Assembly (NCBI RefSeq): GCF_000300535.1
Contig: NZ_AMSH01000001.1
Location: 149,960 to 213,959, forward strand
DNA: 64,000 nt
DNA from: Bacillus xiamenensis
Lineage (GTDB): Bacteria; Bacillota; Bacilli; Bacillales; Bacillaceae
Direction of reading: 5' to 3'
Within the stretch, counting starts at the first letter, position 1. Each line of letters opens with the position of its first letter. The translations under genes and the position numbers were made by a program. This document shows positions 20,003 to 29,020 of this stretch, in pieces. Below the pieces are notes generated by a model that ran no database searches, was not told the origin of the DNA, and worked only from the letters and a program-made list of their open reading frames with translations.

Positions 20003-22159
20003 TTAATTTGGACTTTTAAATGTCACGGTGACGACTTGATCTGAAATCTCCGCTCCACTCTTGACGCTTTGTTTGACAGCATATCCTTGTCCGCTTGTTT
20101 CAATATGCACACCAGAAATGGACGCATATTGCAGTACTTCCCTTCTTGACCAGCCCGTCATATCAGGCATTTTAATGGTTTTTCCTGCTGTTTTCAAAAA
20201 GACTTTCTGGCTTTCAGAGAATTCAGAGCCTGCATTCGGCCACTGGCGTTTAATGGATAGACCATCACCGATGACAACAGGCGTTAAGTTTTTGTTTTTG
20301 GCTTCGGTTTCTGCCTGCTTCACTTCTAAATCTAGGAATGAAGGCATTGTTTCTTGTTTTACTTTTTGTTTGCTTGATTTTTTATCGTCTGTTTTTGTTG
20401 GTGCGATATTTAAATAGAGCAAACTATTTTTCATTACAGGGTTGAAGATTTCCGAAACAGGGGCAGAGCCTGTTTGCGTTTCAGATAGCTGAGGCTGCTG
20501 TACTGCCACATAAACAAGCAGCTTCGGATCATCTTTTGGTGCCATTCCCATAAACGAATAGACGTAATCATTTCGGCCTTTGAGGTAACCGCCGGCACCG
20601 CCAATTTGTCCTGTTCCTGTTTTTCCGGCGACGTCAAAGCCTTTGATTTGATATGGCTGACCTGTCCCAATTTTCGAAGAAACAACCTCACCTAAAATGT
20701 CACGAACTTGTTTGGCTGTCTGAGAGGAAATCGGTTTTCCTGCTACTGTTGGTTCGTGCTGTAAAATCGTTTTGTTTGTGTTCGGGTCTGTAATATGATC
20801 AATGACATATGGCTTCATCATCGTTCCGCCGTTTGCAATCGCTGTCGCCGCTTCAATTTGCTGAATTGGTGTAATCGCAGACGCTTGACCATAAGCCGTC
20901 GATGCTTTGTCATATTCGTATCTAAAATTGATTTTACTAGACGCTTCGTTCGGCAAGTCTATTCCCGTTTTGTCATAGAAATGGAATTTTTGCAAGTATT
21001 GTTCGTACCTCGTGAAGCCAAGCTTCTCCTTTGCCAGTTTCGCAAAGGCAACGTTTGAAGAACGAAGAACACCTTCATGAAAATCAATTTTCCCCCAGCC
21101 ATTTCCGTTGTTATGGTCTCTTACAAGACCGCCGCCTACTTTATAAGTTCCCGATTGATACTTTTCACTGCCTTGATATACTCCTTCCTCAATCGCAGCA
21201 GCAAGTGTAAAGATTTTCATCGTTGAACCTGGTTCAAATGCATATGAAATGACATCATTGTTATAATTCGTAATGTCCAGTTCATTTAAATTAAAGCTTG
21301 GGCGCTGTCCCATCGCGAGAACTTTTCCTGTTTTCGGATCAACGACTGTCGCAATGATTTTCTTCGGCTTATATTTTTTAGCGACCTGCGTCATACTTTC
21401 TTCAAGAAATGCCTGAATTTTTTGATCGATGGTCAGCGTGACGTTTTTCCCGTCTTTCGGGGCGACAATGTCTTCTTTGCTATTCGGAAGCGCCCATCCG
21501 CTTCTGTCACTGTTATACGTCACATAGCCGTCTTTTTCTTTCAAATATTTATTCAGAGCCTTTTCAAGACCCATCGCACCTGACATATCCTTGGTTGCTT
21601 CATCTAATCTGGCATAACCAATTAAGTTCGAAGCAAACATGCCGTTTGGATAATAGCGCTTCGTGTCCTTTTCAAATGCGATTCCAGGAAGCTTTAGCTT
21701 TTCAATTTTTTCCTTTGTTGAAAAGCTAATATCCTTTCCGGCTTTACCAAACTCGACTTGGAACGCGCCCTTTGTATTCAAGCGCTTTAAAATTTCACTT
21801 TCGCTCATATCAATGACTTTTGACAGCTCTTTTGCTGTCTTTTCTTTGTCAACGACATGCATCGGATGCTTGAGATCGACTGTCATTTTCTTGCTCAGGA
21901 TTGCAATGAGCTTATAAACAGATGTGTCCTCTGCAATCACATTTCCATTTCGATCTAAAATGGACCCTCTTTTGGCTTCAAGTGTTTTCTTCGATTGATA
22001 TTGTTCATTTGCTTTTGCGGCTAACACTTGTCCATCTACTGTTCCAGTAACCTGAATATAAATAAAACGTGCAAGGATGATAAAGAAAAACAGGGCGAAG
22101 CAAATACTCGCAATTGCCGCGCCTCTGTTCATCATTTTATTCTTTTTAGGCATCGCCAT
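20003..22159 (-). CDS. pbpB: Penicillin-binding protein 2B (septal transpeptidase)
   Basis: Essential class B PBP of the divisome, partner of FtsW; 718 residues. Membrane helix at about 14-36 ([20 protein letters not shown]), pedestal domain, transpeptidase domain with STMK (Ser312), SSN and KTGTGQ, then two PASTA domains at the C-terminus. The start ATG at 22159 has AGAAGG nine bases upstream inside the end of ftsL, from which it is separated by a single base, so the two are translationally coupled. It is close in sequence and length to B. subtilis PBP2B. Confidence 0.97.
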   Translation of the reverse strand: MAMPKKNKMMNRGAAIASICFALFFFIILARFIYIQVTGTVDGQVLAAKANEQYQSKKTLEAKRGSILDRNGNVIAEDTSVYKLIAILSKKMTVDLKHPMHVVDKEKTAKELSKVIDMSESEILKRLNTKGAFQVEFGKAGKDISFSTKEKIEKLKLPGIAFEKDTKRYYPNGMFASNLIGYARLDEATKDMSGAMGLEKALNKYLKEKDGYVTYNSDRSGWALPNSKEDIVAPKDGKNVTLTIDQKIQAFLEESMTQVAKKYKPKKIIATVVDPKTGKVLAMGQRPSFNLNELDITNYNNDVISYAFEPGSTMKIFTLAAAIEEGVYQGSEKYQSGTYKVGGGLVRDHNNGNGWGKIDFHEGVLRSSNVAFAKLAKEKLGFTRYEQYLQKFHFYDKTGIDLPNEASSKINFRYEYDKASTAYGQASAITPIQQIEAATAIANGGTMMKPYVIDHITDPNTNKTILQHEPTVAGKPISSQTAKQVRDILGEVVSSKIGTGQPYQIKGFDVAGKTGTGQIGGAGGYLKGRNDYVYSFMGMAPKDDPKLLVYVAVQQPQLSETQTGSAPVSEIFNPVMKNSLLYLNIAPTKTDDKKSSKQKVKQETMPSFLDLEVKQAETEAKNKNLTPVVIGDGLSIKRQWPNAGSEFSESQKVFLKTAGKTIKMPDMTGWSRREVLQYASISGVHIETSGQGYAVKQSVKSGAEISDQVVTVTFKSPN

Positions 22160-22160
22160 G

Positions 22161-22508
22161 TTAATCGACCTTCTTCACATCTTTCGATATACTTAAGCCT
22201 GCTTTTTTAGCGGCTTCAATGATTCTTTCTGGTTCACTTAGTAAATCTTTTTGCTTTTGTAGCTCAGTGATTTTTTTCGATTCTAAAGACACTTGCTGTT
22301 CTAATTTCTGTACTTCGATATTTGCTTGATAGACAGCAAAGGCTTTAGAAATGATAAGGATGGAGCTGCACATAAGAGCCATGACAAACATGACAAGTAA
22401 GATTTTTTCACCAAGTGTAATAGAACCTCTTCTTCTAATGACAACCGATTGGCCTTGCCGCTCTGTTTGATGTTGCTTTATCTCTCTTTGATAAGCCAAA
22501 TTACTCAT
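22161..22508 (-). CDS. ftsL: Cell division protein FtsL
   Basis: Small bitopic divisome protein of 115 residues. It has a cytoplasmic N-terminus ([12 protein letters not shown]), one membrane helix ([20 protein letters not shown]) and an extracellular leucine-zipper coiled coil ([21 protein letters not shown]). It forms a complex with DivIC and DivIB. The frame is open eight codons further upstream, but ATG at 22508 has AAGGAGG six bases in front and starts with the family sequence MSNLAYQ. It sits between rsmH and pbpB. Confidence 0.95.
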   Translation of the reverse strand: MSNLAYQREIKQHQTERQGQSVVIRRRGSITLGEKILLVMFVMALMCSSILIISKAFAVYQANIEVQKLEQQVSLESKKITELQKQKDLLSEPERIIEAAKKAGLSISKDVKKVD

Positions 22509-22544
22509 AAGAAACCTCCTTTTTATCATCATCTATGGTGTCAA

Positions 22545-23477
22545 TTACTTTTTTTCTGCAATTCGGAGCTTCGCTGAACGGGCACGGTTGTTATTTTCCA
22601 GCTCTTGTTCTGATGCAACGATTGGTTTTCTCGTGATCAGCTTCAGTTTTGGTTCAAGTCCTTCTGGAATCACTGGTAGTCCGTGCGGTAGTTCTGGAAG
22701 AGAAGACATTTCTTTAAATGTACTTTTACAAATCCGGTCTTCAAGTGAATGGAATGTAATAACAGAAATTCTCCCCTTCGGATTGAGTAACTCTATTGCT
22801 TGTTCTAGTGCTTCTTCAAATACTTTCAATTCGTCATTTACGGCAATTCGGATCGCTTGAAACACCCTTTTCGCTGGATGTCCGCCAGTTCGCCTTGCAG
22901 GTGCGGGAATTCCTTCTTTGATAATGTCGACAAGCTCACCCGTTGTTTCAATTGGCGCTTTTTTTCTGGCTTCTTCAATTTTGCGTGCGATTTGCTTGCT
23001 GAATTTTTCTTCCCCATATTTGTAGAAAATCCGAACTAGATCTTCAAATGGCCATTCATTCACCACTTGTTTTGCCGACAAAGCAGCGGTTTGATCCATT
23101 CGCATGTCAAGAGGTGCATCATGGTGATAACTAAAGCCTCTTTCTGGTGTGTCGAGCTGAGGAGATGAAACCCCAAGATCAAAAATCACACCGTCTACGC
23201 TTGTAATGCCTTGTTCATTCAGACGTTCTTTTAAATATCGGAAGTTGCTTTTTATAAAAAGAATGTTCGCTTTTGCATCCGCGAGCTTCTTTCGTGCATG
23301 ATCCAGTGCAGCATCGTCTTGGTCAAATCCAATTAATGTACCTTTTTCTGATAATTGAGATAGTAAATATGAGCTATGACCTGCGCCGCCTAGCGTGCAG
23401 TCCACATATGTACCGTCTTCTTTGACGTTTAAACCGTCTACTGTTTCTTTTAATAATACTGTCTCATGTTGAAACAT
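22545..23477 (-). CDS. rsmH: 16S rRNA (cytosine1402-N4)-methyltransferase RsmH
   Basis: SAM-dependent methyltransferase for N4 of C1402 of 16S rRNA; 310 residues. The SAM-binding motif [15 protein letters not shown] (about 24-38), GFDQDDAAL, the catalytic region [11 protein letters not shown] and [18 protein letters not shown] are all present. It is the second gene of the mraZ operon, as in nearly all Firmicutes; the gap to mraZ is 66 bp. Confidence 0.97.
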   Translation of the reverse strand: MFQHETVLLKETVDGLNVKEDGTYVDCTLGGAGHSSYLLSQLSEKGTLIGFDQDDAALDHARKKLADAKANILFIKSNFRYLKERLNEQGITSVDGVIFDLGVSSPQLDTPERGFSYHHDAPLDMRMDQTAALSAKQVVNEWPFEDLVRIFYKYGEEKFSKQIARKIEEARKKAPIETTGELVDIIKEGIPAPARRTGGHPAKRVFQAIRIAVNDELKVFEEALEQAIELLNPKGRISVITFHSLEDRICKSTFKEMSSLPELPHGLPVIPEGLEPKLKLITRKPIVASEQELENNNRARSAKLRIAEKK

Positions 23478-23543
23478 GATGTTATGGTCCCACCTTTTTC
23501 AAATAGAAATGAATGTGTAGAAAGCTTGCTGCACAAGGGATTA

Positions 23544-23975
23544 TTATATATCAAATCCAATCATGTTTTCAGCAATTTCAGCAAAAGAATCTTCTTGCTC
23601 TTCTGTATATTGTTCCCAGATCGACTTACTCCACAACTCAATTCGATTTGAAACGCCGATGACCACACATTCTTTTTCGAGTTTTGCATATTGGAGTAGG
23701 TTAGAAGCGATGTTAATGCGCCCCTGCTTGTCCAGCTCACATTCGACTGCGCCAGAAAAGAAAAACCGGGTAAACGCACGTGCATCTTTTTTCGTCAGCG
23801 GTAGTGCTTTGAGTTTCTCTTCAATTTGTTTCCACTCACTCATAGGGTAGCCAAATAAACATTGATCAAGCCCTCTCGTGAGCACAAACTGTTCTCCGAG
23901 ACCGTCTCTAAATTTAGCAGGGATGATCATGCGCCCTTTTGTATCAATCGTATGTTGGTATTCACCCATGAACAT
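23544..23975 (-). CDS. mraZ: Transcriptional regulator MraZ
   Basis: DNA-binding protein of the AbrB-like fold that forms ring oligomers and controls its own operon; 143 residues. Two tandem MraZ domains each carry the DxxGR signature ([12 protein letters not shown] at about 14-25 and [10 protein letters not shown] near residue 92). An alternative GTG lies at 23999, but [15 protein letters not shown] at 23975 matches the family start. The ribosome binding site seems to be AGAAAGTGGGG, which is also the last box of the operator at 23983-24032. It is first gene of the division cluster. Confidence 0.96.
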   Translation of the reverse strand: MFMGEYQHTIDTKGRMIIPAKFRDGLGEQFVLTRGLDQCLFGYPMSEWKQIEEKLKALPLTKKDARAFTRFFFSGAVECELDKQGRINIASNLLQYAKLEKECVVIGVSNRIELWSKSIWEQYTEEQEDSFAEIAENMIGFDI

Positions 23976-23982
23976 GACAATC

Positions 23983-24032
23983 AGGCCCCACTTTCTCACC
24001 CTTACTCTCCACTATCCACCACTTCTCTCCAC
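23983..24032 (-). promoter_or_regulatory. MraZ operator: five 10-bp-phased GTGG boxes
   Basis: Reading the minus strand, GTGGAGAGAA (24023-24032), GTGGTGGATA (24013-24022), GTGGAGAGTA (24003-24012), AGGGTGAGAA (23993-24002) and AGTGGGG (from 23992) follow each other with a 10-bp period. MraZ proteins are known to bind such direct repeats near their own promoter. The array sits between a weak -10 (TAAAAT, 24040-24045) and the mraZ start. Confidence 0.75.
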
Positions 24033-24060
24033 AAAACCTATTTTACACTGTTTCTACATA

Positions 24061-24087
24061 AAAAAAAACCCTGAACTAGTCAGGGTT
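24061..24087 (-). terminator. Terminator of bshC
   Basis: AACCCTGA / TCAGGGTT stem with a 5-nt loop followed by nine T on the minus strand. Confidence 0.85.
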
Positions 24088-24102
24088 CATTAAAACTTTA
24101 TT

Positions 24103-25722
24103 TCAAAGTTTGACAATTTGCTGCTTGTTTTGAAATGAAAATGGCATATTTTTGAACTTTTTGAAGAATTCCGGACCATATTTGTTTAAAAAGTACATGA
24201 TATTCCAAATTCTTTCTTGTGGTGCATTAAGTGGTTTTAAACTATTTTCAATCCGTTCAAAGTCGCGAAGGATGTATCCTTCCTTCTCTTCCACACGCTT
24301 CGCCACCTTTTGATAAACAAACTGAAGCTGGTCTTCAATAAATTTGGCATTTTTATCTAGCAACTGTTCAAAGCTCGGTTCAATCTTTAGTGCTTCTTGT
24401 CTGATTGCCTCATGAACATTCGCTAATTCACGTTTGGCGTGATCAACCGATTGAACAAAGCTGTCTGGAAGACTTTGCTGAAAGTGTGCATCCTTCTTTT
24501 CTTTCACACCATTTGTCAGCACTTCTTCTACCGACAATTCTCTTACCGGCAGCTTCTTGTCAATGTGCCTTTCGAGAATGGTGACGTGCAGCCTCGGAAG
24601 AACAGGTGCCATTTTGATGTCAAAGTGCTCAAAGATTCCTTTCAGCTCACCCCAATAGTTCACTTCACCATGTCCAGCCATAAAAGCAAGGGTTGGAAGA
24701 AGGGTTTCCTGCATCAATGGACGTGTCACCACATTATTGCTGAACCGTTCTGGGTGCTCCTCCACTTCCTGCAAAAGCTCATCTTTTGTCCAAGTAAGGC
24801 CCACTTCAGGTACAGAAAACTGGTGCTGCTCTTTTTCAATTAGGAAACGCTCCTCATCGTATTCGTAAAACAGGTTGGCCTGGTGGTCACCCGCTTCAAT
24901 AATCGGCTGATACCCAGCTTGCTTCATAGCAGCCTGCGTTTCATTTAAACGCGTTGTGATCGCATCACTTGACTCAATTATTTGTTTGAATAACGAACGC
25001 TCAAGCGGTTTGACGCCGAAGTCTCCTGAATTCAATAACAGCAGCCCGTCTTCTTCAAACAGGTCGCAAATAATCCATTCAAAGAAATCCGTAAATGTGT
25101 CTGATTTGCGTAAACATCGAAGAAGTTGATCAAACAAATCGTTTGTGTAAGCAGATTCCTCATAGGTTGAAAATACATCTCGAAGCCACTTCTCTGTTTT
25201 CTCTTGATGGAGAGATGTTCTTTTCGCAGCCGATTTTTTGACGTTATGTAAAGGCAGCTTGTGTTTGACTGGACCTTTTTCGCCAGACGTGTACACAAAA
25301 TTAATTTCATCGACATCATGATCTTCACCAGCGACCCAAAAGACCGGAATCACAGGAACACCAAGCTCTGATTCTTTTTCTTTTGCAAACTGAATAATGG
25401 ATATCATCTTATGTATGGTATAAAGCGGACCTGTTAATAGGCCTGCCTGCTGCCCTCCAACCACCATGACACTCCGTTCATCACGGATCTTCTCAATGTT
25501 CTGACGCATCGCTGCCGATTCAAACTTCGCGTGATATGCGCTCATATAATCAGCTAAAGCCTCGCGCGGGAAGCTCCTTTCCATGAGATCGTCGTATCTT
25601 TTTTTCCATGTGTGCTCAGAATGTATATCATAATCAAAAAAAGCAGTCATCTCTTTTTTTTCTTCTATATAATCACGTATGAATAAATTCTGACTTCGGA
25701 TGGAAAGTTCAGTCAATTGCAT
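24103..25722 (-). CDS. bshC: Bacillithiol synthase BshC (cysteine-adding enzyme)
   Basis: Adds cysteine to glucosaminyl-malate, the last step in bacillithiol synthesis; 539 residues, the family length. Recognisable segments are MQLTELSIRSQNLFIRDYI at the N-terminus, VVGGQQAGLLTGPLYTIHKMISI (nucleotide-type fold), PVFWVAGEDHDVDEIN with its conserved acidic/histidine cluster, and a long coiled-coil region in the C-terminal third (about 410-500). The frame is open 23 codons upstream; ATG at 25722 has AAAGGAAG in front. It lies between panE and mraZ as in B. subtilis (yllA). Confidence 0.95.
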   Translation of the reverse strand: MQLTELSIRSQNLFIRDYIEEKKEMTAFFDYDIHSEHTWKKRYDDLMERSFPREALADYMSAYHAKFESAAMRQNIEKIRDERSVMVVGGQQAGLLTGPLYTIHKMISIIQFAKEKESELGVPVIPVFWVAGEDHDVDEINFVYTSGEKGPVKHKLPLHNVKKSAAKRTSLHQEKTEKWLRDVFSTYEESAYTNDLFDQLLRCLRKSDTFTDFFEWIICDLFEEDGLLLLNSGDFGVKPLERSLFKQIIESSDAITTRLNETQAAMKQAGYQPIIEAGDHQANLFYEYDEERFLIEKEQHQFSVPEVGLTWTKDELLQEVEEHPERFSNNVVTRPLMQETLLPTLAFMAGHGEVNYWGELKGIFEHFDIKMAPVLPRLHVTILERHIDKKLPVRELSVEEVLTNGVKEKKDAHFQQSLPDSFVQSVDHAKRELANVHEAIRQEALKIEPSFEQLLDKNAKFIEDQLQFVYQKVAKRVEEKEGYILRDFERIENSLKPLNAPQERIWNIMYFLNKYGPEFFKKFKNMPFSFQNKQQIVKL

Positions 25723-25787
25723 GTTTAGAACTTCCTTTCTACAATAAATAGTTAGTTTACCGAAAAAAGTATAGCATGTAAATGAGC

Positions 25788-26696
25788 TCACTCAAAAGAT
25801 TTTGTTTGCTTTTTTTCCAATACTTCCAAGCTTCTATTGAAGAAAGTGAGATATGGCGCCGCCATCTCTTGAGCTTGAGCATTTTTTAAAAGATAGCCAA
25901 CGATCGCTTCTCGTTCGGTTTGGCGGCCTTTGACGATATCTTGAAGCATCGACGATTGATTGCCGGCCGTTTGATGACAAATAGACATCACATGAGCCCA
26001 GAGCCGCTCTTTTTCAGACAAGCCTAGAATGGAAACCGCTTCTTCAAATGCGCATTTCATCATGTGTTCATATGAAGGGTTGGACATAAGCTCCCCGTTT
26101 TTCACATGTAATAAAGCCGTCAGCGGATTAATGCAAACATTGACAAGCAGTTTTTCCTCCAGCACCTTTTTCCATTCATCTGTATAGATCATCTGAAAAT
26201 GAGCAGCTGTCTTCTTCAGCTCATCACTCATCTCTGCTATATCCTCATGAAGAAATGCCCCCCACTTTATGACACCAATGCCTGTATGGTTCACTGCGTG
26301 ATCTGACACCTTCATCGCACCGTGCTCTACCACACCAATATATAACGGATGTGGCGTGTTCCATTTCTTTAAATCCATTAGGTGGGCCATTCCGTTCTGC
26401 AAAAATAAGATCTTTTGGCGAGGCAGTGCCGATAGTTCATCCAGCACACCTTGCAACTGATGATATTTCACCGTCACAATGAGTAAATCAAACAGTCCTT
26501 TTACCCCTGTCTGTGCATCAACAACTGTCTTACATGTTTCTCGTCCCGTCATTCGTTCAATGCCTAATGCTCGAATTTCTTCTGCCTGTTCTTTTCTTCT
26601 TGTAAAGAGAGTGATCTCATGATGCTGTGATAAATAACTGGCACAAAGCAGACCAATCGCACCGCCGCCAATGATTCCAATTTTCAACTGCCGCAC
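25788..26696 (-). CDS. panE: 2-dehydropantoate 2-reductase
   Basis: NADPH-dependent ketopantoate reductase of the pantothenate pathway; 302 residues. The Rossmann loop IGIIGGGAIGLLCASYL is at the N-terminus, the conserved lysine is in VTVKYHQL (about 77), and the C-terminal helical domain contains the substrate-binding KKVLEEKLLVNVCINPLTALL. A paralogue is common in Bacillus, so this corresponds to ylbQ. It is divergent from ylbP and followed 65 bp later by bshC. Coenzyme A synthesis is also represented by coaD at 33544. Confidence 0.92.
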   Translation of the reverse strand: MRQLKIGIIGGGAIGLLCASYLSQHHEITLFTRRKEQAEEIRALGIERMTGRETCKTVVDAQTGVKGLFDLLIVTVKYHQLQGVLDELSALPRQKILFLQNGMAHLMDLKKWNTPHPLYIGVVEHGAMKVSDHAVNHTGIGVIKWGAFLHEDIAEMSDELKKTAAHFQMIYTDEWKKVLEEKLLVNVCINPLTALLHVKNGELMSNPSYEHMMKCAFEEAVSILGLSEKERLWAHVMSICHQTAGNQSSMLQDIVKGRQTEREAIVGYLLKNAQAQEMAAPYLTFFNRSLEVLEKKQTKSFE

Positions 26697-26728
26697 TTCC
26701 CTTTTCTATTTACTTCATCATATCAGCT

Positions 26729-26756
26729 ATTTTACCAGTTTCGTGTCTCGATGCAA
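26729..26756 (-). promoter_or_regulatory. Candidate panE promoter
   Basis: Minus strand TTGCAT (26751-26756), 16 bp, then TAAAAT (26729-26734) preceded by TGG, an extended -10. It faces away from the ylbP promoter 22 bp further on. Confidence 0.5.
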
Positions 26757-26777
26757 AAAACCGGTGACGCGCCATGA

Positions 26778-26806
26778 TTGAATTTTTTTAATTTAAAAAC
26801 TATAAT
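26778..26806 (+). promoter_or_regulatory. ylbP promoter, sigma-A type
   Basis: TTGAAT (26778-26783), 17-bp spacer, TATAAT (26801-26806). It leaves a leader of about 85 nt before the ylbP start. Confidence 0.7.
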
Positions 26807-26895
26807 AATAAGTGTAAAAACTTTTTAGGCGGATGGGATGAAAACGCCTTCAATGACATCACTGTCGACATTATGTGTGTAAGGGGGAAGATCGT

Positions 26896-27375
26896 ATGAC
26901 ACAAGTGAAACGCCTTCTAATTAACTACAAAACGTTAGAGGAATTTAAACAATTTAAGGAATATGGCATACAAGAACTTTCAATGCTTGAAGACCTTGAA
27001 AGTAATATGATTGAAAATGACAGCAATTCTCCATTTTACGGAATTTACTTTGGAGATAAGCTTGTGGCACGTATGAGCCTCTATCAAGTGGATGGCTCGA
27101 CGAATACGTATTTTGACCATAATCATGATTATTTAGAGCTGTGGAAGCTAGAAGTGCTGCCAGGGTATCAGCGCAAAGGGTACGGAGAAGCACTTGTTGA
27201 GTTCGCAAAATCTTTCGGACTTCCGATTCGAACGAATCCACGTGTCAAATCTGCTGGTTTTTGGGAAAAAATGGGCTTTGAAGCAGTGAAATATGATATG
27301 GAACGCGATAAAGGGGAAAATCCACTCATTTGGGAACCCGCACATATCCGAAAGAATACAGGTGAATCCGCTTAA
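26896..27375 (+). CDS. ylbP: GNAT-family N-acetyltransferase YlbP
   Basis: A 159-residue single-domain GNAT acetyltransferase. The acetyl-CoA binding loop is ELWKLEVLPGYQRKGYGEALVEFA (QRKGYG, about residue 95-100). The substrate is unknown. ATG at 26896 follows AAGGGGG; the GTG at 26875 upstream in frame lies before the ribosome binding site. The sequence is close to B. subtilis YlbP throughout, including the C-terminal DKGENPLIWEPA. It is monocistronic, with its own promoter and a terminator shared with convergent gerR. Confidence 0.92.
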   Translation: MTQVKRLLINYKTLEEFKQFKEYGIQELSMLEDLESNMIENDSNSPFYGIYFGDKLVARMSLYQVDGSTNTYFDHNHDYLELWKLEVLPGYQRKGYGEALVEFAKSFGLPIRTNPRVKSAGFWEKMGFEAVKYDMERDKGENPLIWEPAHIRKNTGESA

Positions 27376-27386
27376 TGATTGATGAC

Positions 27387-27422
27387 AAAACGCCCCTCCT
27401 TTTATCTATGAGGGGCGTTTTT
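27387..27422. terminator. Bidirectional terminator between ylbP and gerR
   Basis: AAAACGCCCCT (27387-27397) / AGGGGCGTTTTT (27411-27422). It serves ylbP on the plus strand and gerR on the minus strand. Confidence 0.88.
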
Positions 27423-27962
27423 CTATTTGGCGTAGTCTTTTAAGCTGATATTCTGTTTGACTCTTTCAACAATTCCTATGAGTGCCCTGTAATCTTCCTC
27501 TGTCATTTTCAATTGCCGCTTCAATTGTTCATTTTCTTCGGTGAGCGACTTTAATTGATGTTGTGCCTCCTTAAGTTCTTCGCGTAAATAAGCGGGACCC
27601 GCCGGTTCTTTCTCAAGCTGCTCTAAAAACTGAATCACCTCTCGAAGCGTCAATTCAGTCTGATCAGAAGAAGCTTTCTCCTCTATCGTGATCGCATGCT
27701 GCGGTATGCCTGAGGAATGAATTCCAATCTTTTTACGCAGTTCTTTGCGCTGCTTTTTCGCAAGCTCAATGCCTGCCTGATACTGCTTTCTGACGTAAGA
27801 GTTCCACCTGAATCCACACGCTGCCGCTGTTCTTGACAATGCTTTCCCAACCTCTTCAAATGCGGAAAGCTGGGTCCCGCCATCTCGGATATGCCTTAAG
27901 ACAACTTCTGCTAAAAGCAAATCTTCATCTTGTGTCCATGCGTCCTGTCTTGTAATCGTCAA
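27423..27962 (-). CDS. gerR: RsfA/GerR-family sporulation transcription factor
   Basis: About 179 residues, corresponding to B. subtilis YlbO/GerR, a Myb/SANT-like DNA-binding regulator made under sigma-E in the mother cell. The N-terminus [38 protein letters not shown] with [14 protein letters not shown] is the RsfA-type domain. A leucine-rich coiled coil (about 115-165) follows. The frame is open to an ATG at 27992, but TTG at 27962 has GGGGGATGA in front and gives the same N-terminus as B. subtilis. I could not identify a convincing sigma-E promoter. Confidence 0.88.
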   Translation of the reverse strand: MTITRQDAWTQDEDLLLAEVVLRHIRDGGTQLSAFEEVGKALSRTAAACGFRWNSYVRKQYQAGIELAKKQRKELRKKIGIHSSGIPQHAITIEEKASSDQTELTLREVIQFLEQLEKEPAGPAYLREELKEAQHQLKSLTEENEQLKRQLKMTEEDYRALIGIVERVKQNISLKDYAK

Positions 27963-28061
27963 TTGATCATCCCCCCTGAATCTGAATACCATATCATATG
28001 CGCTTACTAGAGTAGGTAGACTATTTGCAGGAGAGAAAAGCTAAAAAATAGACAAAATAAA

Positions 28062-28092
28062 AAAAACGCAAGGGAAGATTCCCTCACGCTTT
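28062..28092 (-). terminator. Terminator of ylbN-rpmF
   Basis: On the minus-strand RNA, AAGCGUGAGGGAA pairs with UUCCCUUGCGUUU through three G-U pairs, then eight T follow. On the plus strand the same arms would have mismatches, so the signal is directional. Confidence 0.75.
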
Positions 28093-28101
28093 TTTTATGA
28101 A

Positions 28102-28275
28102 TTAGTTGCTTTTTACGTCTTTGCCTTTGTATGTTCCGCAAGATTTGCAGACACGATGAGAAATTTTCATTTCACCGCATTCTGGGCAAGCTACCATACC
28201 AGGTACTTGTAGTTTGAAATGCGTACGACGCAATCTTTTTTTCATTTTAGAAGTTCTTCTAAAAGGTACAGCCAT
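28102..28275 (-). CDS. rpmF: Ribosomal protein L32 (bL32)
   Basis: 57-residue large-subunit protein. It begins [18 protein letters not shown] and carries a zinc ribbon CPECGE / CKSCG (Cys at about 34, 37, 47 and 50). This is the zinc-binding form. ATG at 28275 follows GGAGGTG; the GTG three codons upstream is part of that ribosome binding site. It is cotranscribed behind ylbN, the widespread YceD-L32 pair; the gap is 21 bp. Confidence 0.97.
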   Translation of the reverse strand: MAVPFRRTSKMKKRLRRTHFKLQVPGMVACPECGEMKISHRVCKSCGTYKGKDVKSN

Positions 28276-28296
28276 TATTCCCACCTCCTTAAAGAG

Positions 28297-28815
28297 TTAA
28301 GATTCATTATTTTCTTCTAAGAGCTTCTTCAAGCCTTCCAGACGAGGATCAATTCGGTTTTGATGTGCATCTTCCGAAATGACCGCCCAGTCATTCCCTT
28401 CCTGTGGCGCAGCACCTTTTGCGTCTGTTTGGTCGCAAAAGATTTGCATCGGCACTTCCAGAAGGATTTCTTCCTTGACTATAGGCGTTAAGTCAATGAT
28501 ATCGTCCTCAACAACGGACACATCTTCATCTTCTATATCGTCTGTCTTATGAAGTACAAATAGTTCTTTTGTTGAAATCGCAAATGGATAATTTACATCA
28601 ACAAGCGTTCTTGAACAAGGCAATGTCATTTCACCTGTGATGGTTAAATCAAATGCGACTTGCTTTGATTCGATCACTCCAGTCCCTTTCACCTCTATTG
28701 GTGAAATACGACGTATATCTGAATGAAGGCTAGTAAGTTCATTTAAGTCAACCGTCTCATGAAAATCGAAGCTGTTTTTAGCTTTTTGATGTAACTGATA
28801 AACTGTCCATTTCAA
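28297..28815 (-). CDS. ylbN: YceD-family protein YlbN (DUF177)
   Basis: 172-residue cytoplasmic protein of the DUF177/YceD family, almost always encoded in front of rpmF. The family is thought to act in 23S rRNA or large subunit biogenesis, but this is not shown for Bacillus. It is acidic in the middle (DDIEDEDVSVVEDDIIDL). The conserved CSRTL motif, cysteine F(C)DQTDAKG and a C-terminal DPRLEGLKKLLEENNES are visible. TTG at 28815, with GAGGTGA in front, gives MKWTVYQL as in B. subtilis. Promoter at 28845-28873. Confidence 0.92.
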   Translation of the reverse strand: MKWTVYQLHQKAKNSFDFHETVDLNELTSLHSDIRRISPIEVKGTGVIESKQVAFDLTITGEMTLPCSRTLVDVNYPFAISTKELFVLHKTDDIEDEDVSVVEDDIIDLTPIVKEEILLEVPMQIFCDQTDAKGAAPQEGNDWAVISEDAHQNRIDPRLEGLKKLLEENNES

Positions 28816-28844
28816 TTGTATCACCTCTAAGAGCAACAAACATG

Positions 28845-28873
28845 ATTATAGCTTTCATCATGCTATTTGTCAA
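28845..28873 (-). promoter_or_regulatory. ylbN-rpmF promoter, full consensus
   Basis: TTGACA (28868-28873), 17 bp, TATAAT (28845-28850) on the minus strand: a perfect sigma-A match, in keeping with a strongly expressed ribosomal protein gene. Confidence 0.88.
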
Positions 28874-28913
28874 TATTTTTTCTTTACAGTCCTTTATGAT
28901 GTCAGAGGGTTGT

Positions 28914-28942
28914 TTGACATCAGTTCCTAGAATGCCTACACT
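28914..28942 (+). promoter_or_regulatory. tmcAL (ylbM) promoter
   Basis: TTGACA (28914-28919), 17 bp, TACACT (28937-28942) on the plus strand. The -35 boxes of this and the divergent ylbN promoter are only 40 bp apart. Confidence 0.7.
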
Positions 28943-29020
28943 GAAAAAAATGGGCTTCATTTTTCCCTTATGCTACTGTAGCATAGACCATTTAACCAAG
29001 CAAGAAAGGCGGAACATCTA

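Noticed and set aside
24439..24843. 134-codon open frame on the plus strand
   Set aside because: Antisense of bshC, no initiation signal.
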